Assembly: GCA_900556295.1 (NCBI GenBank)
Contig: USOK01000026.1
Span: forward strand, 1-12,047
Length of the DNA stretch: 12,047 nt
Direction of reading: 5' to 3'
From: an uncultured bacterium
GTDB taxonomy: Bacteria > Cyanobacteriota > Vampirovibrionia > Gastranaerophilales > Gastranaerophilaceae
Of this stretch, positions 7,414 to 12,047 are shown piece by piece. The position numbers and the translations under genes were made by a program. The notes beneath the pieces are model-generated. The model ran no database searches and was not told the origin of the DNA. It saw nothing but the letters and a program-made list of their open reading frames with translations. Each line of letters starts with the position of its first letter. Positions within the stretch are counted from its first letter, which is position 1.

Positions 7414-7429
7414 TACATTTTCTAATGTA
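7414..7429. promoter_or_regulatory. Operator-like palindrome upstream of the winged-helix gene
   Basis: TACATT and AATGTA form a perfect 6-bp inverted repeat around TTCT, 36 bp upstream of the ATG at 7378. A dimeric regulator, possibly the winged-helix protein itself, could bind here. In AT-rich DNA such palindromes also arise by chance, and no clear -35/-10 pair was found around it. Confidence 0.25.
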
Positions 7430-7495
7430 GCATAAACCATGCCCCATGATTCAAAATGTTTCGCAACGTAAATTTTTATTTTTTATTGTAACAAT

Positions 7496-7582
7496 TAAGC
7501 AGATATGAAGTTAAGCAGCCAAGCAGCTAAGCAGCTAAGTAAAAAACTTTGCATCTTAACTTAACAGTAGTCTAGCTACTTT
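7496..7582. repeat. Octamer repeat array, locus 1 (TAAGNNNC units in opposed orientation)
   Basis: From 7496 the plus strand reads in strict 8-bp register: TAAGCAGA, TATGAAGT, TAAGCAGC, CAAGCAGC, TAAGCAGC, TAAG. After a short A-rich stretch the pattern continues on the minus strand from 7582 down: AAAGTAGC, TAGACTAC, TGTTAAGT, TAAGATGC, AAAG. The minus-strand array overlaps the TAA stop of the kinase-like gene at 7581. Bases 7528-7540 can pair with 7546-7558 (10 of 13 pairs, AAAAA loop), giving an imperfect hairpin. It lacks a run of U after the stem, so it is not a standard terminator. The gap of about 200 bp holds nothing else except the palindrome at 7414. Confidence 0.6.
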
Positions 7583-8252
7583 AATACAATACACCTGAGT
7601 CCAAAATCTTCTGAACTTCGTTATTCATTATGGAATGGATTTCACTGACGGATTTTGTGCCGTCAATGCTAATGAAATTATATTCTGATTTCATTTTTTC
7701 ATATTGTTCAAGACATTTGTTCTGGTAAATTTCGAAACTTTTGTAGAAATCTGTTGAAAAACCAACATCTCGCCCGCTTTCATAGTAATTTAAACCTGTT
7801 GTACCAATAATTCTTTTTAATAAAACGTCAACCGGCATATCAAGATAGAACACCAAATCAGGCTCAGGCGCGTAATCATAAAGGTTTTTAACCCACTCAA
7901 TATCTTGACCTCTAACAACATCTCGAGCTAATGCTGTGTAATAATATCTGTCCAAAAGTACGATAAAGCCTGATTTTAGAGCAGGTATAATTTGGTTTTC
8001 CAATCTATCTGCAAAATCAGCAGCATAAAGCAAGCTGTAAGTTGTTGCGTTAAGCAAGTTTCTGTCTTTTGCATCATCAATAACTCCGGCGATAAGTCTG
8101 GAAGTTTTCCATTCTGAAACCATTACACCATATGACTTTGCCTGAATTGATTTTTTTAACAATTGAAGCTGAGTCGATTTGCCGGAACCATCTGTACCTT
8201 CGATTACAATAAGTAAACCTTCATATCCGTGTTTCGTTTTGAATTGTCCCAT
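7581..8252 (-). CDS. Thymidylate-kinase-like P-loop protein, second copy
   Basis: This 223-residue P-loop protein of the TMPK/NMP-kinase type probably phosphorylates a nucleoside monophosphate, with dTMP the best guess. Walker A is GTDGSGKST at 19-27. DRYYYTALARD at 101-111 corresponds to the DRY-S--AYQ substrate motif. PDLVFYLDMP at 131-140 is the usual beta-strand before the LID. The canonical REPGG(T) motif is missing; SEWKTSRL stands in its place (about 46-53). The LID region contains YYESGRD instead of the usual R----DR-E. It shares its whole layout with the copy just upstream. The ATG overlaps the upstream stop (TAATG), and AAGGAG lies 10 nt before it. The protein may be a true dTMP kinase, a paralogue with altered specificity, or a partner subunit. 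Confidence 0.72.
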   Translation of the reverse strand: MGQFKTKHGYEGLLIVIEGTDGSGKSTQLQLLKKSIQAKSYGVMVSEWKTSRLIAGVIDDAKDRNLLNATTYSLLYAADFADRLENQIIPALKSGFIVLLDRYYYTALARDVVRGQDIEWVKNLYDYAPEPDLVFYLDMPVDVLLKRIIGTTGLNYYESGRDVGFSTDFYKSFEIYQNKCLEQYEKMKSEYNFISIDGTKSVSEIHSIMNNEVQKILDSGVLY

Positions 8253-8926
8253 TATAAGTTTACTCCTTTTTCAGCCAAAACATCTTTCAACATTCTTCTT
8301 ATTGCAACTTGTTTTGAATGGATTGAATCCATTGCATCAAGCTTAATTAAGCCAAATTCGTTAATCATTTTTTGATATTCATTTACAACTCTGCCTTGGA
8401 AAATCATGTAACTTTCATAAGGATCATTACTTAATTTTAAATCCATTCCGGCTTCGTAAAATTTTGGAGCTCGGTTTGCACAAATCCTTTCCATTGAATC
8501 TTTTGGATTTATATCAAAGTATATTGCTAAATCCGGTTTTATTGCAAAACTATAAACATTTCTAACCCAGTTTGGATCAACACCTCTTGCAACATCTCTT
8601 GCAAATGCAGTGTACGCATATCTGTCTGCAAGCACGATAAAACCTGCTTTTAGTGCCGGCGCAATAACCTGTTTTAACCTATCAGCAAAATCAACAGCGT
8701 GTAAAAGAGAAAATGTTCTTGGTGATAACATATTTTTCTTTTTTGCAAGTTTTGTTGTCTGGCTTATTAGTTCGGATGAATTCCATTCAGTAAAAATTAC
8801 ATCTTGCCCGATTGATTTTAGCCAATCTCTTAAAAGTGCAAGTTGTGTTGATTTCCCTGAACCGTCAATCCCTTCAACGCAAATTAGTGTTCCACTGTAA
8901 TTATGTTTTGTCGTAAGTTTTGACAA
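8252..8926 (-). CDS. Thymidylate-kinase-like P-loop protein, first copy
   Basis: This 224-residue paralogue of the next gene also looks like a thymidylate kinase: Walker A GIDGSGKST at 19-27, DRYAYTAFARD at 101-111 and PDLAIYFDIN at 131-140. As in the other copy, the REPGG motif is replaced, here by TEWNSSEL (46-53), and the LID carries KFYEAGMD. The shared TFSLL-A-DFADR block (71-83) and the AFARDVARG/ALARDVVRG block show that both belong to one divergent TMPK subfamily. The start codon is TTG, two bases after the stop of the HD-domain gene, with AAAGGAG 7 nt upstream inside that gene. Translation is thus probably coupled on both sides. Differences in the LID suggest the two copies have diverged in function and are not a recent duplication. 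Confidence 0.74.
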   Translation of the reverse strand: MSKLTTKHNYSGTLICVEGIDGSGKSTQLALLRDWLKSIGQDVIFTEWNSSELISQTTKLAKKKNMLSPRTFSLLHAVDFADRLKQVIAPALKAGFIVLADRYAYTAFARDVARGVDPNWVRNVYSFAIKPDLAIYFDINPKDSMERICANRAPKFYEAGMDLKLSNDPYESYMIFQGRVVNEYQKMINEFGLIKLDAMDSIHSKQVAIRRMLKDVLAEKGVNL

Positions 8927-8940
8927 TTTTATACTCCTTT
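8924..8940 (-). promoter_or_regulatory. Ribosome binding site and TTG start of the first kinase-like gene
   Basis: On the minus strand AAAGGAG (8940-8934) is followed by TATAAAA and then TTG at 8926-8924. The site contains the final codons and the stop of the upstream gene. No ATG or GTG lies within the next ten codons in frame, and the conserved N-terminus agrees with the TTG choice. Confidence 0.65.
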
Positions 8941-9771
8941 TTCTTCTAAAAGACGTACATTGATTTTTCCGAATTTTGCAGATAAATTATCAACAATATG
9001 TATGAAATAAAGTTCTGGTTCTAAATCCTTTTGGTCAAGGTCAATGATAGCTCCCCAGTCACTTCTCCCATGGTGGGCAGCAATCATTCTTGCAATTTCT
9101 TTAAAATCATTATTCATACAAATTGAAAAACCATATTGAGAATGAGTTAACCATTCTTTTCTAAAGTTTTCGTCATAATCTATCAAGCCGGTTTCAAGAT
9201 CTATTGTGTACTCATAAATTTTGCCGATATCGTGCAAAATACAAGCTGCGTAAATATTATCGCTATTAAACTTGTAAACAGATTTTTCCATATTCGTTTC
9301 TGCATATTGTAAACATTCAAGAATGTGAACCATAAGTCCACCGATGTAATTGTGATGCATCATTTTTGCAGCAGGCATAACTTTAATTTTATCTTTATGC
9401 TCCATAAAATATGTAGTTAAAAAGTTATTCAATTTTTCATCTTTAATTTTGTCAAAGTAAGAAAGAATTTGAGAGTAAACTTTTTCTCTTTCAGATTCTT
9501 CTAATCCCATTTTTGCTTCTTTTATTAATGATAAAGCCGAAACAAGACAGTTGTTATAACGTTCGTTAAAGCTTGCAGAAACAATTTTTACAATGTTTCC
9601 ACATCTAAAAACTTTGCTGTCAAAGCGGTTAAGAGTTTCTTCCCACAAAATGCAGTTCAAAGTTGAGTTATCTTCCAAGTTTTTAAGTTGAAGTTTTCCC
9701 ATCTTTGTTCCGGCTTTTGTGTCGCCTATTGAAAAATTTACTACTTCATAATCTACATCTGTGCTGAACAT
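8929..9771 (-). CDS. OB-fold plus HD-domain protein, YhaM/CBF1-type 3'-5' exoribonuclease
   Basis: The 280-residue product has an N-terminal OB-fold-like nucleic-acid-binding region (about 8-85, with GKLQLKNLEDNS and GNIVKIVSASFNE) and a C-terminal HD domain. The HD metal ligands are visible as H149, H180-D181 in LHDIGK, H210, H233-H234 in AAHHG and D261 in IVDNLSAK. The order OB then HD and the size fit YhaM, a cytoplasmic 3'-5' exoribonuclease of Firmicutes that is slightly longer (about 314 residues). It is the first gene of a coupled set with two nucleotide-kinase-like genes, which suggests a role in nucleic-acid turnover or nucleotide salvage; this is inference. The ATG has AGGA 9 nt upstream. 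No promoter was found in the upstream gap, which is filled by octamer repeats, so read-through from ilvC is possible. Confidence 0.75.
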   Translation of the reverse strand: MFSTDVDYEVVNFSIGDTKAGTKMGKLQLKNLEDNSTLNCILWEETLNRFDSKVFRCGNIVKIVSASFNERYNNCLVSALSLIKEAKMGLEESEREKVYSQILSYFDKIKDEKLNNFLTTYFMEHKDKIKVMPAAKMMHHNYIGGLMVHILECLQYAETNMEKSVYKFNSDNIYAACILHDIGKIYEYTIDLETGLIDYDENFRKEWLTHSQYGFSICMNNDFKEIARMIAAHHGRSDWGAIIDLDQKDLEPELYFIHIVDNLSAKFGKINVRLLEEKGV

Positions 9772-9795
9772 ATTTGTGTTTCCTTGTCTTTTTGT

Positions 9796-9938
9796 AAAGT
9801 TACTAAGTTACTAAGGCTCTAAGGCACTAAGTTCATTTCGGGGAAAAGACTTTAACTGTTGGTTTTGTATAACTTCCCGATATAGACTTTGCCTCTTTGC
9901 ATCTTGTCTGCTTAGCTGCTTCGCTTCCTAGCAGCCTA
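9796..9938. repeat. Octamer repeat array, locus 2 (TAAGNNNC units in opposed orientation)
   Basis: On the plus strand from 9796: AAAGTTAC, TAAGTTAC, TAAGGCTC, TAAGGCAC, TAAGTTCA, in strict 8-bp register. On the minus strand from 9938 down to 9883: TAGGCTGC, TAGGAAGC, GAAGCAGC, TAAGCAGA, CAAGATGC, AAAGAGGC, AAAGTCTA. The first minus-strand unit begins with the TAG stop of ilvC. The 47 bp between the arrays can form TCGGG(G)AA paired with TTCCCGA (9838-9845 with 9874-9880). CTTTGCATCTT at 9895-9905 also occurs at 7547-7557 in the other array. No clear promoter or standard terminator was found in this gap. Confidence 0.6.
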
Positions 9939-10961
9939 ATTTCGACTTCTGTCAATAATTTTATTATTGTTTCCCCAAACGAAGGAAGAACGGATTTCTG
10001 CGCCAACTTTTTCTATCAAGTGATCGGCATTTTCTTTTCTTAGTTCGTTGAATTTTTTACAACCTGTTTCCATCTCGTTCAAGAATTCATCGGCAAAAGC
10101 ACCGCTTTGAATATCTTTCAACAAATCTTTCATAGCTTTTCGAGATTGTTCTCCGATAACTCTTGGGCCACGTGTCATGTCGCCATATTCTGCAGTATTT
10201 GAAATTGAATATCTCATATCAGCCAAACCGCCTTGGTTAATCAAGTCAACGAGAAGTTTCATTTCGTGCAGTACTTCAAAGTATGCCATATATGGAGAAT
10301 AACCGGCGTCTACCAAAACTTCAAATCCAGTTTTGATTAGTGCAGAAACACCTCCGCAAATTACAGCTTGTTCTCCGAATAAATCAGTTTCGGTTTCTTC
10401 TTTAAATGTTGTTTCAATAATTCCGGCACGTCCTGCTCCTATTGCTGATGCGTAAGACAAAGCAATTTCTTTTGAATTTCCTGAAGGATCTTGGTAAACA
10501 GCGATTAATGAGGGAACGCCTCTTCCGATTTGAAATTCACTTCTTACTGTGTGTCCTGGACCTTTTGGAGCAACCATAATTACATTAACGCCTTCCGGTG
10601 CAACAATTTTTTTGTAATGGATATTAAACCCGTGTGAAAACATCAAATACTGACCTTTTTTCATATAAGGTTTAATTTGCTCCTCGTATACTTTTGCTTG
10701 AATTTCATCAGGAATAAGTATTTGAATAATATCTGCATCTTTTACGGCATCTTCAATAGACATTGTTTTAAAACCGTAATCACGAGCTTTTACGTCAGAC
10801 TTGCCGCCTAATCTTAAACCTAAAATAACGTCACAGCCGGCATCTTTTAAATTCATTGATTGACCGTAGCCTTGAGAGCCAAATCCAATGACTGCAATTT
10901 TTTTTGTTTTAATTAAATCTTTGTTAATATCTTTATCAAGATAAATATGTAATTTATTCAT
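9936..10961 (-). CDS. ilvC: Ketol-acid reductoisomerase, class I
   Basis: IlvC catalyses isomerisation and reduction of 2-acetolactate or 2-aceto-2-hydroxybutyrate in valine, leucine and isoleucine synthesis, in the cytoplasm. The 341 residues match the short class I form. The Rossmann motif is GFGSQG at 26-31. The active-site block FSHGFNIH places the catalytic histidine at H110, and PKGPGH is at 132-137. Magnesium and substrate residues are D193 and E197 in ETDLFGEQ, E229 and E233 in FEVLHEMK, and S254 in ISNTAEYGD. The cofactor loop is GLRLGGKSDVKA, with S55 kept but Gly53 where many class I enzymes have the first of two phosphate-binding serines. The ATG has GAGG 6 nt upstream and an extended -10 further up. 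No other branched-chain gene is next to it; octamer repeats begin at its stop codon. Confidence 0.95.
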   Translation of the reverse strand: MNKLHIYLDKDINKDLIKTKKIAVIGFGSQGYGQSMNLKDAGCDVILGLRLGGKSDVKARDYGFKTMSIEDAVKDADIIQILIPDEIQAKVYEEQIKPYMKKGQYLMFSHGFNIHYKKIVAPEGVNVIMVAPKGPGHTVRSEFQIGRGVPSLIAVYQDPSGNSKEIALSYASAIGAGRAGIIETTFKEETETDLFGEQAVICGGVSALIKTGFEVLVDAGYSPYMAYFEVLHEMKLLVDLINQGGLADMRYSISNTAEYGDMTRGPRVIGEQSRKAMKDLLKDIQSGAFADEFLNEMETGCKKFNELRKENADHLIEKVGAEIRSSFVWGNNNKIIDRSRN

Positions 10962-10986
10962 ATTACGCCTCTTTTCCCTTTAACCG

Positions 10987-10995
10987 ATTTTAGCA
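10987..10995 (-). promoter_or_regulatory. Extended -10 promoter element for ilvC
   Basis: On the minus strand TGCTAAAAT (10995-10987) fits an extended -10 (TGnTAtaaT). Transcription would start near 10980, leaving a leader of about 18 nt with GAGG 6 nt before the ATG. No good -35 is seen at the proper distance, which is tolerated for extended -10 promoters. No leader peptide or riboswitch fits in the 77-bp gap. Confidence 0.35.
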
Positions 10996-11038
10996 TAAAA
11001 ATAAATATTGAGAGGTAATATAAACAAAAATAAAGCAA

Positions 11039-12019
11039 TTAATTAGATGCTAATTCGTTTTCTCCGAATAAAAATACCTGTAAAACATTTTCCTGTTGTT
11101 TTACTGGTCTGTAAAAATCTTTAATTAAGACACATTGAGTTTGAATGCAGTTTAAGTTTCTTTCGTGTAGATATTTTTCTAAAATATCTGCATTTGCTGT
11201 GTATTGTCTATGTTTCAAAAATGCGTAGAAAGTTGTTTTCCGTCTTGAAATTTCTTCCAATGCAAAGTTTATAATTCCGTCATAAGGAATATTATAAGCA
11301 TCATTCACTGACATATCTATTATGAAATTGAGATTGTCACTTGTTGTAATTGATAAATATGCTATAATTCTATGATTTGAAGGCTCTTCAAGTACATACC
11401 TGTTTTTATAAAAGTTTGTCAATCCTTCAAAAACCGGTTCTTTATATTCGGTTTTTAAGCGCTGTAAAGAAGGTTTATAAAGATTTTTTAATTCGTTGTT
11501 ATATAATTGTGCAACCTGCTTAGAATCCGAGTTTTGGCAGTATCTAAAATTTGCTTTCGCATTTGTTTCCGGCTTAAAATTGTCTAATTTCCACAAGTTC
11601 TCAAAACTGCATTGCCTAAAACCGCATCCTTGCATAAAAAGATTTAAAAGTTCGTCGTGAGATTGGTCGACTGTAACCTTGAAAGAAGCTGCTCCCTTAG
11701 CCCCAAATCGTGCAATAACAAACTCTACAAGGCGTTTGCCAACATCATACATGTTTTGCTGGAAAATAAGCCGAGTAATATTGATTTTATATGGATTTCC
11801 ACTTGTCGGAACAACTGTTATAAGTCCTAAAATTTCTTTCTTTTCTAGTAAAATATAAGATTCAGGTAAGAAATTATATTTTAAGGGCAAAAGGCCGTGA
11901 ATTAACCCAAAAGCTTCATTTGACAGCGTTTTTGATATCTTTTCATTATCTCCAAGATAAGATATCATTTTTTTTATTTTCGGAGCATCAAAACAATTTA
12001 ATCTTCTTATTAACGTCAT
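11039..12019 (-). CDS. GNAT-like acetyltransferase, probably tandem-domain
   Basis: This 326-residue protein looks like an N-acetyltransferase of the GNAT superfamily, but I cannot assign a substrate. In the first half, SYILLEKKEILGLITVVP (54-71) looks like GNAT strands 2-4. VGKRLVEFVIARF (93-105) sits where the acetyl-CoA pyrophosphate loop and helix occur, with only part of the Q/RxxGxG/A pattern. LFMQGCGFR (127-135) resembles the usual 'Y-k-GF' end of the fold. The second half (about 155-326) repeats a similar order: NSDSKQVAQLYNNEL, RIIAYLSITTS, FIIDMSVND, then DGIINFALEEIS, and may be a degenerate second GNAT. Its ATG has no Shine-Dalgarno; a TATAAT lies just 6 nt upstream. The stop is 77 bp before ilvC. 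Confidence 0.5.
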   Translation of the reverse strand: MTLIRRLNCFDAPKIKKMISYLGDNEKISKTLSNEAFGLIHGLLPLKYNFLPESYILLEKKEILGLITVVPTSGNPYKINITRLIFQQNMYDVGKRLVEFVIARFGAKGAASFKVTVDQSHDELLNLFMQGCGFRQCSFENLWKLDNFKPETNAKANFRYCQNSDSKQVAQLYNNELKNLYKPSLQRLKTEYKEPVFEGLTNFYKNRYVLEEPSNHRIIAYLSITTSDNLNFIIDMSVNDAYNIPYDGIINFALEEISRRKTTFYAFLKHRQYTANADILEKYLHERNLNCIQTQCVLIKDFYRPVKQQENVLQVFLFGENELASN

Positions 12020-12025
12020 AAATAT

Positions 12026-12031
12026 ATTATA
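12026..12031 (-). promoter_or_regulatory. Possible -10 element for a leaderless transcript
   Basis: TATAAT on the minus strand (12031-12026) is separated from the ATG at 12019 by only six bases, so a transcript from here would begin at or next to the start codon. The window ends too soon to show a -35, and AT-rich DNA often contains TATAAT by chance. Confidence 0.25.
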
Positions 12032-12047
12032 TAATTAATTTTTTTCT

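Noticed and set aside
7496..7582. Repeat array considered as a CRISPR
   Set aside because: Units are 8 bp and contiguous, with no spacers and no cas genes nearby.
8610..8900. Plus-strand open frame opposite the first kinase-like gene
   Set aside because: It is a shadow of conserved TMPK coding sequence and lacks a ribosome binding site.
9838..9880. TCGGGGAA/TTCCCGA pairing as a rho-independent terminator for ilvC
   Set aside because: The stem is short and bulged, the loop is about 28 nt, and no U-run follows on the minus strand.
10962..11038. Leader attenuator or riboswitch for ilvC
   Set aside because: The gap is only 77 bp, with no leader peptide, Leu/Val/Ile codon run or stable stem-loop.

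Overview
The window is AT-rich (roughly one third G+C by eye) with short intergenic gaps. The best guess for its source is a non-photosynthetic, gut-type relative of the cyanobacteria (Vampirovibrionia / Gastranaerophilales, the 'Melainabacteria'). The main support is the prepilin at 5900, whose N-terminal helix and the start of the mature protein (FTLAEVLVTLGIIGVVSAMT, then PTL-QNYQRK) match a style I associate with that group. This is recognition from memory, not a search result. No rRNA, tRNA, CRISPR array, transposase or phage gene was seen.

Left part (25-2659): two divergent glycosyltransferase genes share a 43-bp gap. One is a multi-pass GT39/PMT-type transferase on the minus strand. 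The other is a GT2 (DPM1/GtrB-like) polyprenyl-phosphate glycosyltransferase on the plus strand. The likely division of labour is that the GT2 enzyme charges a lipid carrier with sugar and the GT39 enzyme transfers it outside the membrane. Next (2705-5832) is a translationally coupled plus-strand cluster: pgpH (7TM-HD c-di-AMP phosphodiesterase family), ybeY (rRNA-processing endonuclease) and dgkA (undecaprenol/diacylglycerol kinase). This is a conserved bacterial order, although phoH and era are not adjacent here.

Middle (5839-6732): a single prepilin-like gene has its own well-formed promoter and ends at a bidirectional terminator. A run of ten G lies inside the signal peptide. Gain or loss of one G gives an immediate stop, so this looks like an ON/OFF contingency (phase-variable) locus. 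It is the most interesting single feature of the window.

Right part (6761-12019): everything is on the minus strand. In transcription order it holds a tandem GNAT-like protein, ilvC (ketol-acid reductoisomerase), an OB-fold plus HD protein of the YhaM type, two tandem divergent thymidylate-kinase-like proteins, and an orphan OmpR-type winged-helix protein. The YhaM-like gene and the two kinase-like genes are tightly coupled, with a 2-nt gap and a TAATG overlap. The two larger gaps (7379-7580 and 9772-9935) both carry arrays of a degenerate 8-bp unit (TAAGNNNC). In each case the array runs in one orientation and then in the other, and abuts or overlaps the stop codon of the gene upstream. This looks like one family of short tandem repeats, loosely comparable to the 7-bp STRR repeats of filamentous cyanobacteria but with an 8-bp period. 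No intergenic stretch exceeds 300 bases.
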